Source: Polyangiaceae bacterium (GTDB lineage: Bacteria; Myxococcota_A; Polyangia; Polyangiales; Polyangiaceae). From it: 64,000 nucleotides of DNA. The notes below the pieces were generated by a model, which made no database searches, was not told where the DNA came from, and worked only from the letters and a program-made list of their open reading frames with translations. The position numbers and the translations under genes were made by a program. The stretch lies in contig JABTUA010000001.1 in assembly GCA_015075635.1 (NCBI GenBank), forward strand, positions 3,472,001-3,536,000, written 5' to 3'. Positions 45,466 to 57,887 of the stretch are shown piece by piece (position 1 is the stretch's first letter; each line of letters begins with the position of its first letter).

Positions 45466-46167
45466 CTATTTGCGGGTCCCCTCGAAGTGGTAGTGTAGCT
45501 TCCCGCTCATCTTGAAGTCGCCTTCGCCGCCCACCTGGATGTCGAAGTCGGCATCGATCACCAGCTTTTTGTCGTCGAAGCTGGCGCTGCCGCGGGTGAG
45601 CGTCCCGGTCATTCCCGGGCCGTCGCTGCCCCAGCACTTCTGTCCGGCGGCGAAGCTCCCGGTCTTGCCCGTCATCTGCGCCTTGAGCGTGCAGATGTCC
45701 TTGCCGCTGCCGCTGTCGATGAAGGTGACGGAGATGTCCGGGCCAGCGCCCTCCACCCGGGTGCGCGCCTTGTCGTCCTTCTCGTCGCGCTCCATCCCTT
45801 CCATCTTGTAGGTCGAGGTGTCGCTGCCGACGTATTCGCCGGCGTACACCACCGGGGTCGCGGGCTTCTTTCCGGCGGGGGCCTTGCTGCCGGCGGGCTC
45901 GGGCTTCGGCGACTCGCCCGCGGTCTTGGGCGGCGGAGCGGCGGGAGTCTCGGGCGGCGGCGGCGCGGGAGCCTCCGGCGGCGGCGCCTCGGACGCGCCG
46001 GCCGTGGGCGCCTTCTTGGCCTTGGCCTCGAGGGCCTTGTCCTCCTTTTCCCGCAGCAGGGACTCGGCCTTCACCTGTGGGCCTTCGCCGAGCGGCGTGG
46101 TGCTCGGCAGCTGCGGCGCGCACCCGAGCGCGAGCCAGGGCAGCAGCCAGAGCGAAGGCAAACGCAT
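45466..46167 (-). CDS. Pro/Ala-rich lipoprotein
   Basis: 233 residues from ATG 46167. The lipobox is LALGC (Cys at about residue 16). A Pro/Ala/Glu-rich linker spans about residues 40-105. A C-terminal beta-rich domain of about 125 residues (VVYAGEYVGSDTSTYKMEG to LHYHFEGTRK) alternates strands and holds two Cys (ICTLK, KCWGS) that may pair. The strand pattern resembles a lipocalin-like or small barrel ligand fold; this is by eye. It precedes the diguanylate cyclase by 20 bases on the same strand. The function is unknown. Confidence 0.78.
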   Translation of the reverse strand: MRLPSLWLLPWLALGCAPQLPSTTPLGEGPQVKAESLLREKEDKALEAKAKKAPTAGASEAPPPEAPAPPPPETPAAPPPKTAGESPKPEPAGSKAPAGKKPATPVVYAGEYVGSDTSTYKMEGMERDEKDDKARTRVEGAGPDISVTFIDSGSGKDICTLKAQMTGKTGSFAAGQKCWGSDGPGMTGTLTRGSASFDDKKLVIDADFDIQVGGEGDFKMSGKLHYHFEGTRK

Positions 46168-46214
46168 GCGGGAGCTAAACCACGGCTCGCGGCCCGGGGC
46201 AATTGCCGCCGCGA

Positions 46215-46766
46215 CTACTCGCGCTTCGCGCGCTCGTCGTCTGCCTTGGCTTCCTCGTCGACCACGGCCTCGGCCAGCTGCATGCCCTCTTCCACGAAGC
46301 TGGTGTGTGGTGCCAGCTGGAACTCCTGGAAGGTGCGAATCGTGGGTGGCGGCGGATCACCGTACAGCTCGAGCTGCACCGCAGCCCAGAGCTCCTTGGC
46401 GATCAGCGCCGCGTGCTCGGGCGTCCCGGGCTCGCCGGTGTAGGCATCGAGGGCCTCGTCGGCTTCCTTGAGCTCGAGCCGGGCTCGCACCGGATCGACG
46501 TCGGCCTTGTGGATGAAGCGGTCGGTGAGCAGCACGGCGCGGTCGTCCGCGACGTCCACGAACCCGGAGCCCACCGCGACCCGGTGCTCCTCGCCTTCGC
46601 GGTGGTAGCTCACGATGCCGGTCTTGAGCGCGGCGAGCAGCGGCCGGTGCGCGGGGAGCACGCCGAACTCCCCCTCGACGCTCGGCGCCGTGAGGTCGTG
46701 TACCTCTTCGCTGAGCGCCACGCCCTCGGGCGTGACGATTTCCAGGGTGATGCTCTGAGCTGCCAT
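46215..46766 (-). CDS. atpC: F-type ATP synthase epsilon subunit with extended C-terminus
   Basis: 183 residues from ATG 46766. Normal epsilon is about 135 residues. The N-terminal beta sandwich is typical: ITLEIVTPEGVALSEEV, PSVEGEFGVLPAHRPLLAAL, VGSGFVDVADDRAVLLTD. The usual two C-terminal helices are followed by an extra charged helical stretch of about 45 residues (LWAAVQLELYGDPPPP onward). The extension may change the inhibitory clamp on F1; inference. It follows atpD by 13 bases in the same operon. The gamma, alpha and delta genes are not in the window. Confidence 0.92.
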   Translation of the reverse strand: MAAQSITLEIVTPEGVALSEEVHDLTAPSVEGEFGVLPAHRPLLAALKTGIVSYHREGEEHRVAVGSGFVDVADDRAVLLTDRFIHKADVDPVRARLELKEADEALDAYTGEPGTPEHAALIAKELWAAVQLELYGDPPPPTIRTFQEFQLAPHTSFVEEGMQLAEAVVDEEAKADDERAKRE

Positions 46767-46779
46767 GGGCCCGCCTCGG

Positions 46780-49545
<2,766 letters not shown>

Positions 49546-49625
49546 CTACACTATCCCACCTCGGATTACACCAGCCTAACCCTCCTGAATTGCAGATATT
49601 TTCCCACAATGCGGGAAGATTCCAG

Positions 49626-50822
49626 TCAGGGTGAGAACGGCCCGGGCTCTTCCGGATCTTCGCTGACGCTGGGCTCCGCCTCGACCAGCACGCGCACGCG
49701 GAACCAGTCGACGTCGACCCAACCCTTGCCGCCGGTGATGTTGGCGAATGGGATCCCCACCAGCAGGGAGTCCGGCAGCACGCTGACGAACGTCGTCTCC
49801 GCGCCGAGCTCGGCGTAGTCGATGCCGTCGGCGGAGTGCCACGCGCGCACGCCGTCGAAGCGCCGCGCAAGCCGAACGAACTGCGGGACGAGCTTCGCAC
49901 CAGGCTTCGTCGCTTCCGCCGTCGCGCTGTCCGCTGCCAAGCGGTACGAGCTGGTGATCGCGACGCTCCCGTTGACGGGGGCGATCAGCCGGTTCTTGGC
50001 GCCCTTGCTCGGGCCCTCGCGGATCATCAAGCCGCCGAGCTTCGCCCAGCCAGAGGCGCTTCCACCCGATCCCGTGACCAGCGCGTCTAGCACGAAGTTG
50101 CCGGTCATCGAGCGGTGCAAGAACAAGAAGTCATCGCCGCTGTTCCAGACGTCGCCGGTCGCGCCTTCGATCCGCACCATGCCATTGCCGACGGTGAAGG
50201 TCCCGGAGGCGTTGCCGATCGGCGCGCCGACCCAGCCGGACGCGAGCGCGTTGCCGTCGAAATCGTCGAAGAACGCATACACCTGGTTCGGGTTCTCCGG
50301 CGGCTCCGACGGGCTCGGGTCGCCGTAGTAGAGGTAGTAGCTGCCGTCCGGCGAGCTGATCTCGGTCTGGGCCCGGAACCACAGCGCCGTGTCGGTGCGG
50401 TCCCACCCGGACACCGGATCGAGCACGCGGTCGAGCTCCTGGCTGGGACCGCTCGCCTTGTAGAACACGCGCACGTCCTTGCCGTCCCCGCGCGCCTTGC
50501 CGGCGAGCACCAGCGCGCGGTGGTCGAAGCGAAACGTCACCGATGCGCCGGCGGGGACCGCGCTCGCCCCCGGGGTCACGCGCAGGCGGCGCCGAAACGC
50601 GTACGGCAGGGTCGGTGTCGGCGCGTCCACATCCTCGGACGCGTCCGTCGCGCCACCGGCGCCGCCAAAACCCCCGTCGTCCACCAGGCTGCCGCCGCTG
50701 CCGGTGTCCACGCCCGCGTCGAGCTCGCCCGCAGGGGCGCCTCCGAGCCGCTCGAGGCTGCACGCTGCGGTCGCGCCCAGCGCCGCGAGCACGCCGAGCC
50801 GGAGGGCTCGCTTGGGGATCAC
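49626..50822 (-). CDS. DUF2341 / LamG-like lipoprotein
   Basis: 398 residues from ATG 50822. The lipobox is ATAAC (Cys at about residue 21), followed by a Gly/Asp-rich linker (about 35-70). A DUF2341-like beta sandwich (about 75-180) contains FRFDHRALVLAGKARGDGKD, ALWFRAQTEISSPDGSYYLYY and the turn YYGDPSPSEPP. The second half (about 185-380) is a concanavalin-type sandwich with FFDDFDGNALASGWVG and AWHSADGIDYAELG. Such two-domain lipoproteins probably bind carbohydrates or other surface ligands. The 50823-50949 gap upstream holds a strong inverted repeat. Confidence 0.8.
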   Translation of the reverse strand: MIPKRALRLGVLAALGATAACSLERLGGAPAGELDAGVDTGSGGSLVDDGGFGGAGGATDASEDVDAPTPTLPYAFRRRLRVTPGASAVPAGASVTFRFDHRALVLAGKARGDGKDVRVFYKASGPSQELDRVLDPVSGWDRTDTALWFRAQTEISSPDGSYYLYYGDPSPSEPPENPNQVYAFFDDFDGNALASGWVGAPIGNASGTFTVGNGMVRIEGATGDVWNSGDDFLFLHRSMTGNFVLDALVTGSGGSASGWAKLGGLMIREGPSKGAKNRLIAPVNGSVAITSSYRLAADSATAEATKPGAKLVPQFVRLARRFDGVRAWHSADGIDYAELGAETTFVSVLPDSLLVGIPFANITGGKGWVDVDWFRVRVLVEAEPSVSEDPEEPGPFSP

Positions 50823-50857
50823 CGAAGCGAGAGTGTAGCGCAGCGGCCCGCGGGGGT

Positions 50858-50940
50858 TCGAGGCAGGGAGGCGACCGGCTCGCGATTTCGGACGTGACGC
50901 TCGGGTCAGATCCTTGAGAGCGGGTCGCCTCCCTGCTCGA
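50858..50940. repeat. Long inverted repeat between surface-protein genes
   Basis: Arms TCGAGGCAGGGAGGCGACC (50858-50876) and GGTCGCCTCCCTGCTCGA (50923-50940) pair over 18 bases with one bulged base. Inside the 46-base loop are a further CGCTC (50898-50902) and GAGCG (50918-50922). Both flanking genes are on the minus strand, so it follows the 50950-53202 gene and could be its terminator. No T-run is seen. Confidence 0.6.
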
Positions 50941-50949
50941 GGGGGTAAG

Positions 50950-53202
<2,253 letters not shown>

Positions 53203-53296
53203 GAAGGCATCTTTACCACCCTTACCTACATCTGACTACCAGAAAATTTGTCCGCTCCTCTTGGAATGTTGGGGGGGACCATGGGCGCATGTGCGC

Positions 53297-53923
53297 TCAC
53301 CTGTCGAGCGCGTTCAGGATGAACGGCGCCATCATCGCCGCGACCAGGAGCGCGAAGACGGCCAGGACCCAGAGCACCCGAGGGCCCGCCGCTTCGTCAG
53401 GGGATGGCCACTCGTCGAGCATGAACGAGAACACCACGCCGCGACCGGGCGCCTGCGTCACGCTCCAGAACAACCCGGCCGACAGGTAGAGGATGCTGGA
53501 CGCCAGGATGTTCGAGGCCCAGGTCGGCGGATAACGGCCGTCGCGGATCACCAGCCAGCCGTCGTAGCACCAGCTGGCCGAGAACATCCACGCCACCAGC
53601 GCGACGTAGATCTCGGTGCCCGAGGACCGGCGGCGGAGCGCGCGGTACAGTGTACCCACGGCCCACGGCGCGCCGAGGTAGGTGAGCACGCTCATCATCG
53701 CCGCGTCGACCACGTCCCAAGTCGGGTCGCCGCTGACGGGCGCGATGACCACGAAGAAGGCCGCGGCGAGCGCGAAGCTGCCGAGCTTCCACGGCCTGGA
53801 CAGACTGCGCCGGTACGCCCTGCCGAAGAGTGAGAGGTGGCGCCTTGCCCGATACGCAACGAGCACCGCGAGCAGCGTCGCCGCGCACCAGACGGCCATG
53901 TAGACGCGGAGCGCCAAGGGCAT
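53297..53923 (-). CDS. Multi-span membrane protein of unknown function
   Basis: 208 residues from ATG 53923. Six membrane helices are visible, for example LRVYMAVWCAATLLAVLVAY, LGSFALAAAFFVVIA, SVLTYLGAPWAVGTLYRAL, IYVALVAWMFSASWCYDG, ILASSILYLSAGLFWSV and VLWVLAVFALLVAAMMAPFI. No catalytic motif stands out; there are aromatic and Arg residues at helix ends and a conserved-looking FMLDEWPSPDEA loop. It is likely an inner-membrane protein. A perfect 12-base palindrome (GCGCATGTGCGC, 53285-53296) lies just after its stop. The gene is isolated from its upstream neighbour by about 30 bases. Confidence 0.72.
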   Translation of the reverse strand: MPLALRVYMAVWCAATLLAVLVAYRARRHLSLFGRAYRRSLSRPWKLGSFALAAAFFVVIAPVSGDPTWDVVDAAMMSVLTYLGAPWAVGTLYRALRRRSSGTEIYVALVAWMFSASWCYDGWLVIRDGRYPPTWASNILASSILYLSAGLFWSVTQAPGRGVVFSFMLDEWPSPDEAAGPRVLWVLAVFALLVAAMMAPFILNALDR

Positions 53924-53953
53924 GGGAGCGCGAGTGTAGTTCGACCGAGGGCG

Positions 53954-54094
53954 TCAGCGGACGCCAACCTCGGCGAACCCTCCGCCCCGGCCCCGCGAGC
54001 GAACGTGGCGGCTCGCCAACAAGAGCGCGATCGCGGCGAGCCCGAGCCCGAGCCCGAGCTGAGCTCGGCGCGGGAGCTTCGCGGGGGGATTCAC
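53954..54094 (-). CDS. Possible small membrane protein
   Basis: 46 residues from GTG 54094 to TGA 53954, too short for most gene finders. It has a basic N-terminus (PPAKLPRRAQ), a single helix LGLGLGLAAIALLLA and a basic tail (SRHVRSRGRGGG). The pattern resembles a single-span microprotein, or the helix-plus-Arg tail of MYXO-CTERM proteins but without the Cys motif. There is no clear ribosome site. It fills the gap between two minus-strand genes. It may be only chance in GC-rich sequence. Confidence 0.35.
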   Translation of the reverse strand: MNPPAKLPRRAQLGLGLGLAAIALLLASRHVRSRGRGGGFAEVGVR

Positions 54095-54115
54095 CGGTAT
54101 CGACTCGAGGGACGT

Positions 54116-54994
54116 TCAGCAGCCCGGCGCGACGCTCGGCCCGACCGGGCCGGCGTCGAGGTGAGCGAGCAACGACGCGAGCGGGGCGAAATGCGCCGGC
54201 TCCGCGCGCACGAAGCCTTCGGCCTCGAACAGCTCGCGCAGCGCGCCGATCACCAGCGGCTCCCCCGGCAGGACGATCAGCTGCCGCAGTCGTTGGATCA
54301 CCGGCCCCGGAACCTTCATCCCGACCGCCAAGATGTCCGAGGGGATCGGCCCGTAGTCGAGCAGTACCCTCACCTTCGCGTCACCCCAGCCCCCGCGCAG
54401 GACTCCGCCGCCGGGCTCGCGCTGGCAATAAGTTGCTCCGACGTCCGCCCGGCCTTCTAACACCGCTCGCACCACGCCTTGGTGCGAACCCTCGAAACGC
54501 TCCGACCCGATGGCCTGGCTCACGCGCCGCCCGGTCGTGCGCAGCGCCGCACGGATCACCGCATAACCCGAGGCGCTGGACGGATCCACCCAGGCCGCCC
54601 GCGCGCTCTTCAGCTGGTCGAGCGTGGTGATGGGCGAGTCCTCTCGCACGAAGAGCGCGGTGTAGAACGTGGCCTTGCCACGGCGCACCGGCAGCGCCAG
54701 CGGCAACACGCGTCCGGCCTGGGCCAGCCGCGAGGCAACCACGGGTGGCAGCCAGGCGAGCTCGATCCGACCGTCCGCCACGTCGCGCCCGAGCTCTTCG
54801 TAACTCTTGGGTTGCACTGCCCTCACACGCACTCCGAGCGCGCGGGCGAGCCGGCTACACAGCTCCTCGAGCCGCGCGAGCGTCACCGCCGCCGCGTTGA
54901 CGTTGGACACCGTGGCCCCGGCGCTCTGGGCGACGCCGACGCGCAGCGTCTCCCCCGAAGCCTCCGGCGCGCCCACGCCGGCAACATACACCAC
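54116..54994 (-). CDS. PhnD/transferrin-like substrate-binding protein without a transporter
   Basis: 292 residues from GTG 54994. It has the periplasmic-binding fold of PhnD-like proteins: LRVGVAQSAG at strand one, SYEELGRDVADGRIELAWLP, PITTLDQLKSARAAWVDPSSASGY and GVVRAVLEGRADVGATYCQ, then the hinge region. There is no clear signal peptide or lipobox at this start (VYVAGVGAPEASGE), so it may be cytoplasmic or the start may be wrong. No ABC transporter permease or ATPase gene lies nearby. It could be a ligand sensor or a stray binding protein. Binding target: probably an oxyanion such as phosphonate, by family only. Confidence 0.75.
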   Translation of the reverse strand: MVYVAGVGAPEASGETLRVGVAQSAGATVSNVNAAAVTLARLEELCSRLARALGVRVRAVQPKSYEELGRDVADGRIELAWLPPVVASRLAQAGRVLPLALPVRRGKATFYTALFVREDSPITTLDQLKSARAAWVDPSSASGYAVIRAALRTTGRRVSQAIGSERFEGSHQGVVRAVLEGRADVGATYCQREPGGGVLRGGWGDAKVRVLLDYGPIPSDILAVGMKVPGPVIQRLRQLIVLPGEPLVIGALRELFEAEGFVRAEPAHFAPLASLLAHLDAGPVGPSVAPGC

Positions 54995-55046
54995 CCCGCC
55001 CCACTTGGTCCGCGCGCTCGTCTTCGAACGAGCGACGCCCGGGACC

Positions 55047-55322
55047 TCAAGCCTTGTCGGGCACCAGGAACCAGAGCACCGCCAGCCCGACGCAGCTGAA
55101 CAGGCCCAAGAGGCCCACGTACCAGGGCTGCCCCTTGGCCCGCGCGAAGTTGATGCACCCCAGGATGAAGATCACGTTGCCGAACACGATGAGCAACGCG
55201 AACCCCTGCGCCAGGCGCGGGCTCAGCGAGCCGAGCACGGCGTTCAGCACGAAGCCGACCACCGAGATGGCGAATCCGACCCAGAGCCCGCCGAGCGCGG
55301 TCTTCTTCAGAGCTTGGTTCAT
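55047..55322 (-). CDS. Small three-span membrane protein
   Basis: 91 residues from ATG 55322. Three helices can be drawn: TALGGLWVGFAISVVGFVLN, LAQGFALLIVFGNVIFILGC and WYVGLLGLFSCVGLAVLWFL. It has basic residues at the N-terminus and between helices two and three. There is no catalytic or binding motif. Similar small membrane proteins with a central Gly-rich pattern are widespread and not characterised. It stands between the PhnD-like gene and the propeller lipoprotein with gaps of about 50 and 20 bases. Confidence 0.75.
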   Translation of the reverse strand: MNQALKKTALGGLWVGFAISVVGFVLNAVLGSLSPRLAQGFALLIVFGNVIFILGCINFARAKGQPWYVGLLGLFSCVGLAVLWFLVPDKA

Positions 55323-55345
55323 GGCCCTCCTCCATTCAGTTCAGT

Positions 55346-57082
55346 CTACTGCGGCGGCTTGACCTGGAACACGTCCCAGGCCGGCGTGTGGTTGTTCTCT
55401 TCGACCACCTGCGCGGTCACGTAGATGGCCGGGTAGGTCTTGTCGATGCTGACCTGACCGCCGCTCTCGCTGGTGACCACCCCAGCGACGAAGAGCTGCG
55501 GGTTGCTGGCGTCGCGCCGGGTCGAGGAGAACACGATCCAGTAGTACTTCTTGCCGCCGAATTCTTCGGCCGTCGGCGCCCAGCGCGGCCAGGAGTTGGT
55601 GAGGCCGGGGCTCGTCTTCTGAGTGCAAGCCGGCGGATCGTTCGCCGCCAAGCGCACCGCCGTGCCGCCCTTGCCCGGGACCACGTACACCTCGCCGGTG
55701 GGCTCGTTGTAGCTGTCGGCCCAGGTGCCGTCGCTCTCCTTGCGCGGCGCGCAGCGGTTGAAGGCCAAGAGCGCGTCGCCCGGCGAGATGACCGGGTAGT
55801 ACTCCCAGTACGCCGGATCGCTCGCGCCGGTGAGCGGCGTTGCTGGGCCGCCTTTCCGCTCGTTGTACGGGATGGTGTAGATGTCCATGGTCGGATCGGC
55901 GTCGGTGATGCGCGCGATCACGCCCTCGCCGGTGATCGGCGCCGACACGTACGCGATGGTCGATCCGTCGTGCCACCAGGTCGGCGAGGCCACCTGCCGC
56001 GGATCTCCGGTGCGCGCGAAGGTGCCCCAGCCGGTGTTGGGGTCGCTGGTGTGCAGATCGGTCCAGATCAGCTCGTATTTGCCGGCGGTGGCCGTGGCGT
56101 CGTGGAACACGGTGACGGCGACGGCGTCGGTCGCCGAGTAGCGGGCCTTGGAGGTCGCCGGTGCACTCTGCTTGGTCCGCCCGAGCAGCGAGAGCGCCGT
56201 CGGCGAGACCGCGGCCGCGGCCGGAGCGCTGCCGAGCCCGTCCACGCTGCGCACGTCCACGCTGCGGGTGTTGGCGCCGTCCCGCGTGTAGAAGGTGTGC
56301 TTGCCATCCGGCGCGGAGACGTGACAGGCCACGCAGGTGGTGTCGCCGCCGACGACGCTCGGCGTGAGCACCGTGGTCACCGAGGTGTCGCCGATGCTGA
56401 AGCCCTTCAGGGCGGTCTGGCCGCTGCCGGGGGCGCCGCTGGTCCAATAGACCACCGAGCCGGGCGCGGCGACCGGCGCGATGTGCACCGGACCCTGCAC
56501 GCCCGTGAACGGCCCTGCGGTGAGCTTGCCGCTGTCGAGCTTGGCGCCGCGCACGGTGACCTCCACGTCGTGCCCGGCGCTGTGCAGCGTGAGCGCCTTC
56601 CAGACGCTCGCCGAGATCGTGTAGGACTTCTGCGTCGTGTACACGACCAGGTCGTTCACCTGGTTGTCCACGTGCAGGCGCAGCTCGAACACGTTCTGCT
56701 CGGCCGGCGCCGACCACTCGAAGCGGAGCGGCGTCCAGTTCTTCGGCACCAGCGCGTCCACCGGCGGCTCCGAAAGGCACGGGCCGCCGCTCGGCTGACC
56801 GGGCGCGCCAAACTGGCTGCCGATGTCGCTGGGCAGCGAGGCCTCAATCTCGGGCTCCTTGGGGAAGTCGGGGAACGGACCCTGCGCGCCGCCGGCACCG
56901 CCGATGCCGATACCGCCGCTGCCGCCGCCGGCGCCGCCGCTGCCGGAGGTCGCGCCCGTGCCGGTCACCGCGCCGGTGCCGCCGGCCACGCCGCCGTCGT
57001 CCGACGAGCAGCTCAGGCCGAGGGCGGCCGCCAAGAGCACTGAGATCGCGAGCCAGCGAAAGGACGCACCCAAAGCCGTCAT
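55346..57082 (-). CDS. Propeller lipoprotein with a CxxCH haem-like motif
   Basis: 578 residues from ATG 57082; the upstream extension is rejected. The lipobox is LGLSC (Cys at about residue 25), followed by a Gly/Ser/Thr linker (GGTGAVTGTGATSGSGGAGG). About residues 100-210 form a beta domain (FEWSAPAEQNVFELRLHVDN). The rest is a TolB/WD40-like propeller: SPTWWHDGSTIAYVSAP, YYPVISPGDALLAFNRC, NSWPRWAPTAEEFGGKKYYW. A CVACH sequence near residue 250, between blades, is the CxxCH form used to attach c-type haem, and His follows after several residues. Whether haem is bound is unknown. TATCTT lies six bases before the ATG and no ribosome site is visible. Confidence 0.8.
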   Translation of the reverse strand: MTALGASFRWLAISVLLAAALGLSCSSDDGGVAGGTGAVTGTGATSGSGGAGGGSGGIGIGGAGGAQGPFPDFPKEPEIEASLPSDIGSQFGAPGQPSGGPCLSEPPVDALVPKNWTPLRFEWSAPAEQNVFELRLHVDNQVNDLVVYTTQKSYTISASVWKALTLHSAGHDVEVTVRGAKLDSGKLTAGPFTGVQGPVHIAPVAAPGSVVYWTSGAPGSGQTALKGFSIGDTSVTTVLTPSVVGGDTTCVACHVSAPDGKHTFYTRDGANTRSVDVRSVDGLGSAPAAAAVSPTALSLLGRTKQSAPATSKARYSATDAVAVTVFHDATATAGKYELIWTDLHTSDPNTGWGTFARTGDPRQVASPTWWHDGSTIAYVSAPITGEGVIARITDADPTMDIYTIPYNERKGGPATPLTGASDPAYWEYYPVISPGDALLAFNRCAPRKESDGTWADSYNEPTGEVYVVPGKGGTAVRLAANDPPACTQKTSPGLTNSWPRWAPTAEEFGGKKYYWIVFSSTRRDASNPQLFVAGVVTSESGGQVSIDKTYPAIYVTAQVVEENNHTPAWDVFQVKPPQ

Positions 57083-57129
57083 AGCGAGAAGATACCTGCG
57101 GAGCGCTCGCCTTGCACGGGCCGAGGGGC

Positions 57130-57777
57130 TCAATTCGCAGGACCGAAGACCACGGTCACGGTGGGGCCGACCTGGAGAACCAAGCGCAAGGGCGGGGCCT
57201 CGAGCGGGACTTCGGACGGGGCGACCGCGCCGCCGCCTTCGCTCGGTCCCCTCGGAGCCCCGACGTAGTCGACCTGCACCCGAGCGCCGAGCTTCAGGTG
57301 GTCCCCCACGAAGGCGTCGAGCCCGAGGGCGGTGCCGACCCCCCACGAGTGAGTCGAGCGCAGCTCGCGCGCTCCCCAGGTCAGATGAAGCAAGGATGGC
57401 TCGAGCCATGCGTCCAAGCGCGGGGTCTCCGCCAGGTACACGCGCACGCCGATCCGCTCCGAGGTGACGTGAGCCATGCGGGAGTCGCGCGCCTCGGGCC
57501 GCCAGCGGAACCAAGACCGGTGCAGGGCGAGGACCACCGCGACGTCGGGGTTCGGTCGGAGCGCGGCCGAGAGCCCGGCCGCGTAGCCCCAGGCGCTGGT
57601 GTCGTCGCACGGCGAAACACAATCCGCCACGGCGCCAGCGCCGTGCGCCGACAGCTCGAGCCAGCGCCGCGGGAACACGTGAGGCTCGCGCTCGGGGTGC
57701 GCCACGACGGGCTCGAGCTCGGCGCGGGCGGGGAGCGTGAGGAGCATGACCGAGACCAGCACGCGGGCGGGGGTCAC
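57130..57777 (-). CDS. Outer-membrane beta-barrel protein, exported
   Basis: 215 residues from GTG 57777 (TPARVLVSVMLLTLPARA, cleaved near ARA-E). The frame starts 42 bases earlier, but this GTG gives a proper signal peptide. The mature part alternates amphipathic strands with Gly/aromatic turns: WGYAAGLSAALRPNPDVAVVLALH, RIGVRVYLAETPRLDAWLEP, GVGTALGLDAFVGDHLKLGARV and a final strand RLVLQVGPTVTVVF. It looks like an 8-10-strand barrel of the OmpW/OmpA type. TAGACT lies five bases before the GTG, so transcription may begin at the start codon. The gene is divergent from the kinase-TPR gene. Confidence 0.75.
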   Translation of the reverse strand: MTPARVLVSVMLLTLPARAELEPVVAHPEREPHVFPRRWLELSAHGAGAVADCVSPCDDTSAWGYAAGLSAALRPNPDVAVVLALHRSWFRWRPEARDSRMAHVTSERIGVRVYLAETPRLDAWLEPSLLHLTWGARELRSTHSWGVGTALGLDAFVGDHLKLGARVQVDYVGAPRGPSEGGGAVAPSEVPLEAPPLRLVLQVGPTVTVVFGPAN

Positions 57778-57871
57778 ACTGGAGTCTAGCTCTCGACCAA
57801 CATCGCGGCGCGCCCACACCCCATTCAGCAGAAAGATCCGCCTGCCCTGGGCGACCTCCCCAATCGCCCGC

Positions 57872-57877
57872 TATAGT
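57872..57877 (+). promoter_or_regulatory. -10-like hexamer TATAGT before the kinase-TolB-TPR gene
   Basis: TATAGT matches five of six positions and ends ten bases before TTG 57888. No Shine-Dalgarno sequence is seen. No clear -35 is visible at the usual distance. If active, the message would be leaderless or have a leader of a few bases. Confidence 0.35.
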
Positions 57878-57887
57878 CCAGGCCCTC

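Noticed and set aside
49601..49617. TTCCC-loop-GGGAA hairpin after the DUF2341 gene as a terminator
   Set aside because: The stem is five bases with no uridine run in either orientation; it may only reflect the AT-rich spacer.
54041..54062. Simple GAGCCC-type repeat as a mobile-element remnant
   Set aside because: It codes the LGLGLG helix of a small possible open frame and has no flanking inverted repeats or target duplication.
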